A stretch of 64,000 bases of DNA from the NCBI GenBank assembly GCA_046348855.1, contig JAXMDK010000003.1, positions 121,808 to 185,807 on the forward strand, read 5' to 3'. Position numbers and translations under genes: made by a program. Under the pieces are notes generated by a model. The model worked only from the letters and a program-made list of their open reading frames with translations. It did no database searches and had not been told where the DNA came from. Source of the DNA: TMP-24 sp046348855 (GTDB lineage Bacteria > Pseudomonadota > Alphaproteobacteria > Rhodobacterales > Rhodobacteraceae). This document shows, one piece after another, positions 7,949 to 15,789 of the stretch. Positions within the stretch are counted from its first letter, which is position 1; the number at the start of each line of letters is the position of its first letter.

Positions 7949-7993
7949 CCCTGTTTTGCAAGGGGCATTTTGACGGCGCATATTTGAACAATC

Positions 7994-8036
7994 GCCATCG
8001 CGGATCGGAGGCACCGACCCGCGATGGCTTTTCTTT
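7994..8036 (+). terminator. Rho-independent terminator
   Basis: A perfect 10-bp stem, GCCATCGCGG with CCGCGATGGC, and a 15-nt loop are followed by TTTTCTTT. It lies 45 bp past the stop of the haloperoxidase-like gene, in the convergent gap before the subtilase gene. Confidence 0.85.
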
Positions 8037-8048
8037 GGGCGAGCCAAG

Positions 8049-10034
8049 TCACGGCGGAATCGTGCCCTTGCCCAGGCGACTGTCAGGATAGCGAGGAAGC
8101 TTGCCCGGCACGGTCCCGAGAAGGTCGGCCAGTTCCAGATCGTGGTCGGCCTGCGTCGGATAGGCGGCCAGCGCGCCGGCCGTGCGCACATGGTCAAGCA
8201 ACGCCCGCGCCGCCAGGGGGGCCGCGACGCTGCTGCCCGATAGCCGCGCCGAACTGCCGCTGATCACGCCGGCCGCCCGGCGGCCAGGGAGGACGCGGCC
8301 CTGATCGGCCAAGGCCGACAGGGCCGGGCCGGTATGCCGCGACGGCTCGCCCTCGGCCGCGTAGAGCGAGGGGCGGAACCTGTCGGCCTTCGCCCGGTCA
8401 GGCATGGCCGCGCCGATCAGGTGGACGGAAAAATCGTCTATGGCGCAAAAGGATACCGCCGTCTCTTCGCGTTCAATCGGGCAGCGTGCGCCCGGCATGG
8501 TCCAGTCCATCGTCTCGCCATCCCACGTCCAGCCCTGGGGATGGTCCAGCCACGACTGCCTGCCGCGCATCCGGTAGCCATCGGGCGTATCGTCGCGCTC
8601 CACCTGCACCAGAACGTCGACATTGCGCCGCGACTGGTTTTCCAGTTCGATGGTCCAGGGTCCGGGCGGTGCCGCGGCCCCCTGCCCGTCGGTCTGGGTT
8701 GCCGCGGTGACGACCAGGATCAGATCGTGGTTCGTTTCCGGGACGAAATAGACGCCCGCCACCAGATCGCCACCCAAGACATAGACGATCTTTTCGTCGG
8801 GCGTCGGCAGCCTGGGCAGCACCAGTTGCGGCACTCCCGCCGGCGGGGTCAGGGTCAGGGCGACGACCTTGTCCTTGCCTTTCGGCACCCGGATTTCCAG
8901 GTAGTTTGCCGTCCGGTCGTCGGGCAGGATTCGCCAGTCGAACTTCAGGCTGCCCGATGGCAGCATCGTGGCCCGCGCCGCCAGCCTGTCGCGCCAGGCA
9001 TTGCCGTAGGCGGCGGTGATGCGCATCGGCTCGCCCAGCGACAGGCTGCGATAAAGGTCGATGACAGGCGGCAGCCACGTGGCCAGAAGCTCGGTCTTGT
9101 CACGCGGGCCGCCCAGGGTTCCGAGGCTGAGATTGGCGATCAGGGGCGCGCGATGACCAAGGCTCGCCATCGTCAGCGCGCGCCAGACGCACCAGTGCAT
9201 CGCCTGGATGACCAGGAACTTCAGTCGCCGCCCCGAGGTGGCGACGATCGCCGAGGGCGGCAGTTGGACGGCCAGCAGCGGCACCGTCGACAAGGGCGCG
9301 CCGGGTTCGGCTCCTGCCGCCAGATCAAGGACCACCGTGCCATGGCCGGCCTTCTGGTTGGTGCTCTTGTGATCGTTCGGCCTGAACAGATCCTCGTTCA
9401 GTCGATGATAGAGGCTTGCCTCACCCACGCCCGAGGCAAGGTCTGCGTCGATGGCCTTGCGGTCGAGGATCGCACCGGAATAGACCGCCGCACCGGGATT
9501 CGGGGAAGGCGGAGCCGGCGGCTGCCCCTGCCCCATCAGCCACACCGCGTCAAAGCGTGTGGTCGCGGGCGTCGCGCGGAAGCGGGCGTTCAAAAAACCG
9601 ATCGCGTCGTCGATCACGGCGACGATGGGATCCTTGCCTCGAATGTCCGGGTCCACCTTCAACTCCCGGCCCCCATAGGGTTCGGGCAGCACCTCCGGCA
9701 CCGGAACCGGCGACCCGACGGACAGCACTGTCCACATGTCGTTGCCCAGGGCTTCGGGCCGGCAATGCAGAACGATCACGAGGTCCTTGCCCTCCTCCGG
9801 CTTGGCAGCAAGCGATGTGCGCAGAAGGTCGGCTTCGTGATCTTCCAGAAACACCCGGTCCCTCAGCCCGTTGATCCGGCTGAACACCTGATCGGGATCG
9901 GCGCCGTCGTCGACCTTCAGCCGGACAAGGACCGGCAGAAGAACATCCTTGTATCCGCGCGCCTGTGCTGCGGCCAGTTCCCAGTCGGCATAGCCCGCCA
10001 ACCGCCGATCATGTTCCCGAGTTTCCCAAGCCAT
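8049..10034 (-). CDS. Subtilisin-family (S8) serine protease, no signal peptide
   Basis: A 661-residue protein with an apparently complete subtilase catalytic set: Asp142 in VAVIDDAIGF, His231 in AGHGTVV, a substrate-binding ANLSLG segment near 301, oxyanion-type Asn345 in AAYGNAW, and Ser602 in GSSVAAP. The gap of about 250 residues between Asn and Ser is unusually large and beta-rich, so a domain is probably inserted there. No export signal is visible, pointing to a cytoplasmic or regulated protease rather than a degradative exoenzyme. It converges on the haloperoxidase-like gene. Target unknown; in similar loci such proteases could process a neighbour, but that is speculation. Confidence 0.85.
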   Translation of the reverse strand: MAWETREHDRRLAGYADWELAAAQARGYKDVLLPVLVRLKVDDGADPDQVFSRINGLRDRVFLEDHEADLLRTSLAAKPEEGKDLVIVLHCRPEALGNDMWTVLSVGSPVPVPEVLPEPYGGRELKVDPDIRGKDPIVAVIDDAIGFLNARFRATPATTRFDAVWLMGQGQPPAPPSPNPGAAVYSGAILDRKAIDADLASGVGEASLYHRLNEDLFRPNDHKSTNQKAGHGTVVLDLAAGAEPGAPLSTVPLLAVQLPPSAIVATSGRRLKFLVIQAMHWCVWRALTMASLGHRAPLIANLSLGTLGGPRDKTELLATWLPPVIDLYRSLSLGEPMRITAAYGNAWRDRLAARATMLPSGSLKFDWRILPDDRTANYLEIRVPKGKDKVVALTLTPPAGVPQLVLPRLPTPDEKIVYVLGGDLVAGVYFVPETNHDLILVVTAATQTDGQGAAAPPGPWTIELENQSRRNVDVLVQVERDDTPDGYRMRGRQSWLDHPQGWTWDGETMDWTMPGARCPIEREETAVSFCAIDDFSVHLIGAAMPDRAKADRFRPSLYAAEGEPSRHTGPALSALADQGRVLPGRRAAGVISGSSARLSGSSVAAPLAARALLDHVRTAGALAAYPTQADHDLELADLLGTVPGKLPRYPDSRLGKGTIPP

Positions 10035-10323
10035 GCTGCTACCCTCCCCACCGGGACCGCTGTCCGAAGGATGCCACGGCTTGCGCGGGCGCCGAGAGCG
10101 AAAAGCAGCGCCAGCGCCAGGATTAGCGGATTATTCACGCAGTTTTCGGCCGGAGGCCCTGCCTGATTGACGGCGGTCTCACGTAGGACTGACGCCCGGC
10201 GCGCACAGTGATCGTCAGGGTCCGCCGGCGGGCCGGCGCAAGAACCGGCAGGAACGGCGGATCCACTTCAGTCCAACATGCGCCCCTTCCTGACAGGGCG
10301 CCCCAGCAAAGGGGGTTATTGAA

Positions 10324-10764
10324 ATGCGTATCGTTAAGATTCTCCTGATCGGTGCCGTTGCCGGCGGTGTCAGCCTGCCCGGCGCGTCACGGTCGCTGCG
10401 TGCCTACAGCCCGCAGGCCTGCCAGGTCCTGGCGCCGGCGGCCTGCCTCGACGGCTCCACCAGCGCCTACCGCACCGAGAGCTGCGAAAAGGCCCGCGTG
10501 ACCCTCGCCGCGGCTATTGAGGCCTGCGCCGCCGGCCTGCCGCAGCACCCGCACAGCACCCGACCCGGCGGCATGTCTACCCCGGCGCCGGCCGCGCCGG
10601 GGTGCAACTCGCGGGTGCGCTATGCGCTGTGCGTTTCCGCCACCGCAACGCCTCCGGCCGCGATGATCCGGCCGCTTTGCGACAAGACGGTTCCAGCCGG
10701 ATCATGCGACGTGGAATCGGCCTTGCCCTACTGGGCCGCGACGGCAGCGGGCGTCCGGGGCTGA
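10324..10764 (+). CDS. Small Cys-rich secreted protein, unknown
   Basis: A 146-residue ORF starting MRIVKILLIGAVAGGVSL, which looks like a signal peptide (two basic residues, hydrophobic core). AAAGGGGG lies about 8 nt before the ATG. The rest has eight cysteines and little other complexity, consistent with a disulphide-bonded periplasmic protein. Third codon positions are almost all G or C, as in real genes here. I recognise no family. It stands alone between the subtilase promoter region and a perfect hairpin. Confidence 0.55.
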   Translation: MRIVKILLIGAVAGGVSLPGASRSLRAYSPQACQVLAPAACLDGSTSAYRTESCEKARVTLAAAIEACAAGLPQHPHSTRPGGMSTPAPAAPGCNSRVRYALCVSATATPPAAMIRPLCDKTVPAGSCDVESALPYWAATAAGVRG

Positions 10765-10789
10765 CCCCCGGCACCCGCCAGAGCGTGGC

Positions 10790-10823
10790 ATCGAACGGCC
10801 CGGCCCCCGCCGGGCCGTTCGAT
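10790..10823 (+). terminator. Perfect 14-bp hairpin after the Cys-rich gene
   Basis: The arms at 10790-10803 and 10810-10823 are exact complements (ATCGAACGGCCCGG and its inverse) with a 6-nt loop. No T run follows, so it may be a Rho-assisted terminator or an mRNA 3'-end stabiliser. Confidence 0.5.
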
Positions 10824-10924
10824 GTTGGCGGCAATCTCGCCCACCCCTCAAGATGCGGGGAAGGCCGCCGTTGCCATGCGCGCCGAATATCGTAAAGGTG
10901 CGGCTGGGACGGGGAGCGGCCGGA

Positions 10925-11806
10925 ATGCAGATTGTCTTTCATCTCGGGGTGCATTGCACGGATGACGGCCGGCTGATCCGGTCAATCCTGCGCAGCCGCA
11001 CCGCGCTTCTGGAACGTCCCGTGCATGTGCCCGGCCCGCGCAGCTACCGCTCGCTTCTGCGCGAAACGCTGGGCATCCTCAACGGCGCGGTCGCCAGCGA
11101 CGAGGTGCAATCGCTGCTGCTGGATGCGCTGACCGACGACGACGAATCCGAACGCATCCTGCTGTTTCATGAAAACCTGATCTGCCTGCCGCAGCGCATC
11201 GTTTCGGAAAACGGCCTCTATGCCATGGCGCCGCGGCGGATCCAGGCCATCGCCAACCTGTTCCCCGGCCATCAGTGCGAGTTTCACATGGCGCTGTGCA
11301 ACCCGGCGGCGCTGATCCCGAGCCTTGTCCAGCGCGGCGTGGCCGAAAGCTATGACGCGGTGATGGGGGCGGCGACAACGGCGAACCAGCGCTGGTTGCC
11401 GACCATCCGCAAGATCGTCGAGGCCAACCGCTCGATCAACCTGACGCTCTGGTGCAACGAGGATGCGCCGCTGGTCTGGCCGCAGATTCTGCGCCGCGTC
11501 TGCGCCCTGCCCGATGACGGGACGCTGGAGGGCGACATCGACATGGCGGCGGCGCTGATGTCCGATCCGGGGGCGACGAGCCTGCGCGACAGCCTTGCCG
11601 CCGACCCGCCCGGTTCGCCCGAGGCTTGGGCGGCCCGCGTCAGCGCGGCGCTGGAGGAACATGGCCGGGCCGAGGAACTGGCCATGCCGGTCGACCTGCC
11701 GGGTTGGACCGACGAGGTGGTGGCCGACCTGACCGAAACCTACGAGGCCGACTGCGCGGCCATCGCCACCATGCCCGGCGTGCGGTTCCTGTCGCCGCCG
11801 GGCTGA
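10925..11806 (+). CDS. Conserved sulfotransferase-like protein with altered P-loop
   Basis: From the ATG at 10925 (GGGGAG just upstream) the product is 293 residues and begins MQIVFHLGVHCTDDGRLIRS. The position of HLGVH matches the phosphosulfate-binding loop of bacterial sulfotransferase-like proteins (HLGxHKTGTT), but the KTGTT residues are replaced by CTDDG, so PAPS binding is doubtful. Later segments (LFHENLICLPQR, FPGHQCEFHMALCNPA, WPQILRRVC) fit the same fold. I know similar proteins only as conserved hypotheticals in Rhodobacteraceae, from memory. No signal or membrane segment. Confidence 0.7.
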   Translation: MQIVFHLGVHCTDDGRLIRSILRSRTALLERPVHVPGPRSYRSLLRETLGILNGAVASDEVQSLLLDALTDDDESERILLFHENLICLPQRIVSENGLYAMAPRRIQAIANLFPGHQCEFHMALCNPAALIPSLVQRGVAESYDAVMGAATTANQRWLPTIRKIVEANRSINLTLWCNEDAPLVWPQILRRVCALPDDGTLEGDIDMAAALMSDPGATSLRDSLAADPPGSPEAWAARVSAALEEHGRAEELAMPVDLPGWTDEVVADLTETYEADCAAIATMPGVRFLSPPG

Positions 11807-11816
11807 GTGCGGGCGC

Positions 11817-12077
11817 TCAGTTCATGCCGAGCGCGGCCTTGTACATTTCCAGCACCGCCTCTTCCTCGGCGATGTCGTCCTTGTCGCGCTTGCGCAGCGC
11901 GATCAGCTTGCGGATGACCTTGGTGTCGTAGCCGCGCCCCTTGGCCTCGGCCATGACTTCCTTCTGCTGCTCGACAATGTCCTTCTTCTCGGATTCGAGG
12001 TGCTCGTACTGCTCGATGAACTGGCGCAGCTCGGCTGCGGTCACGTTGTAGGCGGCATCCGAGGCGGCGTCGTTCAT
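11817..12077 (-). CDS. gapR: GapR nucleoid-associated protein (DUF2312)
   Basis: An 86-residue helical protein (MNDAASDAAYNVTAAELRQF, then RYEHL-type and KEVMAEAKGRGYDTK segments) of the DUF2312 family. In Caulobacter, GapR binds overtwisted AT-rich DNA ahead of replication and transcription forks and stimulates topoisomerases; the same role is inferred. The basic RKLIALRKRDKDD stretch is the DNA-contacting part in that family. The start at 12077 is preferred because AAGGAG lies 8 nt upstream; an ATG five codons earlier overlaps that site. Convergent with the upstream sulfotransferase-like gene, with only 10 bp between stops. Confidence 0.92.
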   Translation of the reverse strand: MNDAASDAAYNVTAAELRQFIEQYEHLESEKKDIVEQQKEVMAEAKGRGYDTKVIRKLIALRKRDKDDIAEEEAVLEMYKAALGMN

Positions 12078-12232
12078 GGCGGGCTCCTTCATGGCTCGGG
12101 CGATGACTAGACAAGCTTCACCGCGCCTTCAAGGGCCGAACCGCGCCGGTGGGCCGGGGCCGGCGGCGGCTTGCCCGCCGGGGCAAAAGCGGCTAGGCGG
12201 CGGGGACGGGCAACGGAACGAGAGGCCGGACG

Positions 12233-12448
12233 ATGGCAGGGCTGATCTGGGCAGGCACGGCGGTCACGCTTCTGGGGCTGGCCGGGCTGATCGGGTGCAT
12301 CCTGACGGTCGCCCGCGCCCGCAAGGCCGGCCTTGACGATGCGGCGCTGAAGGCGCGGCTTCAGCGGGTGGTGGCCTGGAACATGGGCGCGCTGTTCGTC
12401 TCGGTCATCGGGCTGATGATGGTGGTCGTCGGCATCTTCCTGGGCTAG
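12233..12448 (+). CDS. Small two-helix membrane protein
   Basis: The product is 71 residues. Hydrophobic helices at about 4-26 and 48-70 flank a short charged loop (RARKAGLDDAALKARLQRV), giving a hairpin in the inner membrane. The loop motif with Ala-Leu-Lys-Ala-Arg-Leu is typical of a small conserved alphaproteobacterial family of unknown function. AACGAGAGG precedes the ATG. It sits alone between gapR (divergent) and dgt (convergent). Confidence 0.7.
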   Translation: MAGLIWAGTAVTLLGLAGLIGCILTVARARKAGLDDAALKARLQRVVAWNMGALFVSVIGLMMVVVGIFLG

Positions 12449-12481
12449 CAGAGCGGCCGCCGCCTGTCCGACCGGATCCGA

Positions 12482-13690
12482 TCAGACATAACTGGCAGCC
12501 GCCTCGCCCGCTTCGGGAAACAGCCGCGCATGTTCCTGAATGGCGAAACGGTCGGTCATGCCCGCCACATAGTCCAGCACCACCCGCGCCAGATCGGTTT
12601 CGTCCCTGGCCCGTGCCACGTCGGCGCGCCATTCCGTCGGCAATTGCGACGGATCCTTCAGGAACAGCGGGAACAGGTCGTTGATCATCGCCGTCACCCG
12701 CCGGCGTTCGGCCACGACGGTCGGGGCGCGGTACATGCGTGTGAACAGGAACCCCTTGATCGCCTTCAGGTTCTGGAACAGCGGCTTGGAAAAGCGGATG
12801 ATCGGGCCGTCCATCTCGCGGATCGCCTGGGCCGAGGTCGGCTGGCTGGTCTGAAGCCGGGTTCGGGCAACGGCGATCACGTCCTCGACCATTTCGCCGA
12901 AGACGCGCCGCAGCGCCTCGTGCCGCCGGCGTGTCGGATCGAGGCCGGGATACAGGCGGTCGACCTCGGCGAAGGCGGGGCCGGTCACCGGCAGTTCCAT
13001 CAGGTCGGCCTCGGTGAAAAGGCCGGCGCGCAGCCCGTCGTGCAGGTCGTGGTGGTTGTAGGCCACATCGTCGGCCACCGCAGCCACCTGGGCCTCGGCG
13101 CTGGCGTGGGTGTCCAGCTCCAGGTCGTAGCGCGCGTTGAACTGGGCCAGCGCATAGGGCATCAGCGCCGGATCGCTTACCGAATGCGCACCCGAGGCAT
13201 GGGGCCCGATCACCGGCCCATTGTGCTTGGCGATGCCTTCCAGCGTTTCCCAGGTCAGGTTCAGCCCGTCGAAATCGGCATAGTGGCGTTCCAGCGAGGT
13301 AACGATGCGGATCGCCTGGGCATTGTGGTCGAACCCGCCGTAGGGCTTCATCAGTTCGGCCAGCGCATCCTCGCCGGTATGGCCAAAGGGCGGATGGCCG
13401 AGGTCATGGGCCAGCGCCACCGCCTCGGCCAGCTCGACGTTCAGCCCCAGCGTCCCGGCGATGGTGCGCGCGACCTGCGCCACCTCGATCGTATGGGTCA
13501 GGCGGGTGCGGTAATAGTCGCCCTCATGTTCGACGAAGACCTGGGTCTTGTGCTTCAGCCGGCGGAAGGCCGAGGAATGGATGATCCGGTCGCGGTCGCG
13601 CTGAAAGGGCGAGCGGAAGGTCGAAAGCTTTTCGGCATAGAGCCTGCCGCGCGAGGCGTCGGGCTGGCAGGCATAAGGGGCCAATGTCAT
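12482..13690 (-). CDS. dgt: dGTP triphosphohydrolase-like HD protein
   Basis: A 402-residue HD-domain enzyme that hydrolyses dNTPs to nucleosides and triphosphate. The metal site is clear: His66 in RLTHTIEV, His95-Asp96 in ALAHDLGHPPFGH, and a later Asp in DDVAYNHHDL. RRLKHKTQVF near residue 45 is also family-typical. The length matches the type 2 dGTPase-like subgroup of alphaproteobacteria, so the exact substrate range is uncertain. It diverges from erpA with 74 bp between starts, an arrangement I recall as common in this order. Confidence 0.93.
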   Translation of the reverse strand: MTLAPYACQPDASRGRLYAEKLSTFRSPFQRDRDRIIHSSAFRRLKHKTQVFVEHEGDYYRTRLTHTIEVAQVARTIAGTLGLNVELAEAVALAHDLGHPPFGHTGEDALAELMKPYGGFDHNAQAIRIVTSLERHYADFDGLNLTWETLEGIAKHNGPVIGPHASGAHSVSDPALMPYALAQFNARYDLELDTHASAEAQVAAVADDVAYNHHDLHDGLRAGLFTEADLMELPVTGPAFAEVDRLYPGLDPTRRRHEALRRVFGEMVEDVIAVARTRLQTSQPTSAQAIREMDGPIIRFSKPLFQNLKAIKGFLFTRMYRAPTVVAERRRVTAMINDLFPLFLKDPSQLPTEWRADVARARDETDLARVVLDYVAGMTDRFAIQEHARLFPEAGEAAASYV

Positions 13691-13764
13691 GTCGTGCTGT
13701 TCTTGTTCGGGTTATTGTCCGTGATTATATTGGCTTGCATCACCGTTGGACACCGGACCATACC

Positions 13765-14097
13765 ATGAACCTGACCCTGCCGCCGAAAGTCACGCCGCGC
13801 GCCTTCGCCCGCCTGGCCGAGATCAACGCGGCCGCCGCCGACGCCAAGGCGCTGCGCGTCGCGGTGGCGGGGGGCGGCTGTTCCGGCTTTCAGTACGATA
13901 TCCGGCTGGACGATCCGTCGCCGGACGATCTGGTGCTGGAAGGCGACGGGCAGAAGGTCTTGGTCGACTCGGTATCGCTGCCGTTCCTGGCCAATGCGAC
14001 CATCGACTTTTCCGACGAGCTGATCGGCGCGCGGTTCGTGGTCGAAAATCCCAACGCCACCTCCTCCTGCGGCTGCGGCACCAGCTTCTCGATCTGA
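13765..14097 (+). CDS. erpA: Iron-sulfur cluster insertion protein ErpA (A-type carrier)
   Basis: A 110-residue A-type carrier that passes Fe-S clusters to apo-enzymes. The three ligand cysteines are present: Cys39 in GGGCSGFQY, and Cys102 and Cys104 in SSCGCGTSFSI at the C-terminus. The start MNLTLPPKVTPRAF is preferred over an ATG 27 codons upstream because that extension does not look like an A-type carrier and overlaps the divergent dgt start. IscA would also fit; the isolated position away from isc/suf genes favours ErpA. Confidence 0.9.
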   Translation: MNLTLPPKVTPRAFARLAEINAAAADAKALRVAVAGGGCSGFQYDIRLDDPSPDDLVLEGDGQKVLVDSVSLPFLANATIDFSDELIGARFVVENPNATSSCGCGTSFSI

Positions 14098-14402
14098 GAC
14101 CGGCGCCGGCGGGGCTTGATTCGGCCCGCGCGGCGCGCCGGCGGAATTCCCCGGCCGGACGGGCATCTTCCCGCGTATATCTTGGGTTCATGCGGGGCCT
14201 TGCGGGCCTATGACTTGTGGCAGACGGGCGCTCTGCCGGCCGCGGCGGCGCTACAACTCCGGTTCCATCCCTGCCTCGGCGGCGCAGTTCTCTCGGGTTC
14301 GTGACTCGGGCCAGCCTACCTCCTCTCCTAGCTTCGCCGCCGTGCCCGGATCGGCCGGGCCGAACACCGCGCGCCGTCGCGGGTCAGAGAGAAGGATCAC
14401 AC
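14098..14402. other. 305-bp intergenic stretch before the cupredoxin gene
   Basis: No ORF with convincing codon use, RNA gene or repeat is visible here. It ends in AGAAGGA, the ribosome site of the cupredoxin gene. A promoter for that gene must lie within it, but I cannot pick out boxes with confidence. Confidence 0.5.
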
Positions 14403-14912
14403 ATGCGTTTGCTATCGAACGGTATTTCTGTTGCCGTTGCCCTGGTCGGCCTTGGCTGGGCCAGCGCGGGGCTGGCAGCCAGTTCCGTCGTCAACGTTGC
14501 GCTTTGGGACAAGGGCGGCGAGGCCATGGGCAACATGCCGACCGCGCCCGACATGGGCATGGCCATGACCAATGCCATGAAAATGGACATGGCGCCGGTC
14601 GGGCTGAAGGTCGACAAGGTGAAGGTTCCGGCGGGCAAGGTCACCTTCAACGTCACCAACGCCTCGCAGGACGTGGTGCACGAAATGATCGTGTCGCCGG
14701 TCAAGAACCCGGCCAAGCCCTTGCCCTACAAGTCGGCTGACCTGCAGATCGACGAGGATGCCGCCGGCCATCTGGGTGAAGTGTCCGAGATGCAGCCGGG
14801 GGCGAAAGGATCGCTGACGCTGGACCTCAAGCCCGGTACCTACATCCTGTTCTGCAACGTGCCCAGCCACTATGCGATGGGCATGTGGACGCTTCTGACG
14901 GTAACCGGCTGA
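14403..14912 (+). CDS. Periplasmic cupredoxin-domain protein
   Basis: A 169-residue exported copper protein. Residues 1-26 form a signal peptide ending in AGLAA. A Met-rich stretch follows (MGNMPTAPDMGMAMTNAMKM), then a plastocyanin-like fold. Its copper site is visible as VVHEMIV (His) and ILFCNVPSHYAMGM (Cys, His, Met). The Met-rich N-terminal insert could bind extra copper. Likely an electron carrier or copper-handling protein in the periplasm. The start is set by AGAAGGA upstream and the signal peptide. It is followed by a hairpin, so probably monocistronic. Confidence 0.85.
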   Translation: MRLLSNGISVAVALVGLGWASAGLAASSVVNVALWDKGGEAMGNMPTAPDMGMAMTNAMKMDMAPVGLKVDKVKVPAGKVTFNVTNASQDVVHEMIVSPVKNPAKPLPYKSADLQIDEDAAGHLGEVSEMQPGAKGSLTLDLKPGTYILFCNVPSHYAMGMWTLLTVTG

Positions 14913-14933
14913 CCAGGCTGCCCGGCGGAACGG

Positions 14934-14970
14934 GCCAGGACCGTCCGGCTTGCGCCGGGCGGTCCTTGGC
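14934..14970 (+). terminator. Hairpin terminator after the cupredoxin gene
   Basis: GCCAGGACCG-CCGGC pairs with GCCGG-CGGTCCTTGGC across a 4-nt loop, with one bulge. There is only a weak T stretch. It lies between the cupredoxin stop and xthA. Confidence 0.55.
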
Positions 14971-15009
14971 CCGATGATGGGCCACAGCCAGCCCAGCAGG
15001 AACCCCGCC

Positions 15010-15789
15010 ATGAAAATCGCCACCTTCAACATCAACGGCATAAAGGCCCGCGCCGAGGCCCTGCCCGCCTGGCTGGACGAGGCGCGGCCCGACGTGGTGC
15101 TGCTTCAGGAAATCAAGTCGGTCGACGAAGCCTTCCCGCGCGATCTGTTCGAGGATCGCGGCTATTTCGTCGAAACCCACGGGCAGAAGGGCTTCAACGG
15201 CGTGGCGATCCTGTCAAAGCTGCCGCTTGAGGATGTGGAGCGCGGCTTGGCCGGCGACGAGGCCGACGAACAGGCCCGCTGGATCGAGGCGACGGTCACC
15301 GGCAGCCAGTCGGTGCGGCTCTGCGGGCTCTACCTGCCGAACGGGAACCCGGCGCCGGGGCCGAAATACGATTACAAGCTGGCGTGGATGGCGCGGATGA
15401 ATCTGCGCGCCGCCGATCTGCTGGCGACCGAGATGCCGGTGGTGATGGCGGGCGACTACAACATCATCCCGCAGGCCGAAGATGCCGCCCGGCCCGAAGC
15501 CTGGGCGACCGACGCGCTGTTCCTGCCCGACAGCCGCGCCGCCTTCCGCCGCATCCAGAACCTCGGCTTCACCGAGGCCTTTCGCGCCCGCGAACCAGGA
15601 CCAGGCCATTATTCGTTCTGGGACTACCAGGCCGGGGCCTGGGAGCGGAACAACGGCATCCGCATCGACCACCTGCTGCTCAGCCCGCAGGCGGCGGACC
15701 TGCTGCGCGACTGCGGCATCGACAAGGCGGTGCGCAGCGGCGACAAGCCGTCCGACCATGTGCCGGTGTGGATCGAACTGGCTGCCTAG
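15010..15789 (+). CDS. xthA: Exodeoxyribonuclease III / AP endonuclease
   Basis: A 259-residue endonuclease/exonuclease/phosphatase-fold enzyme that cleaves DNA 5' to abasic sites and removes 3' blocks in base excision repair. The family motifs are in order: MKIATFNINGIKAR, LQEIKS, GLYLPNGN, MAGDYNIIP, FWDYQAGAWERNNGIRIDHL and PSDHVPV with the catalytic Asp-His. The length is normal for ExoIII. The stop overlaps the stop of the convergent amidohydrolase gene by 4 bp. Confidence 0.95.
   Translation: MKIATFNINGIKARAEALPAWLDEARPDVVLLQEIKSVDEAFPRDLFEDRGYFVETHGQKGFNGVAILSKLPLEDVERGLAGDEADEQARWIEATVTGSQSVRLCGLYLPNGNPAPGPKYDYKLAWMARMNLRAADLLATEMPVVMAGDYNIIPQAEDAARPEAWATDALFLPDSRAAFRRIQNLGFTEAFRAREPGPGHYSFWDYQAGAWERNNGIRIDHLLLSPQAADLLRDCGIDKAVRSGDKPSDHVPVWIELAA

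Noticed and set aside
9917..10138. A leftward ORF opening with a signal-peptide-like MNNPLILALALLFALGARA overlapping the subtilase start
   Set aside because: It is in a different frame from the subtilase, has no good ribosome site and loses protein-like character after the first 22 residues. It could still mark a frameshift at the subtilase N-terminus.
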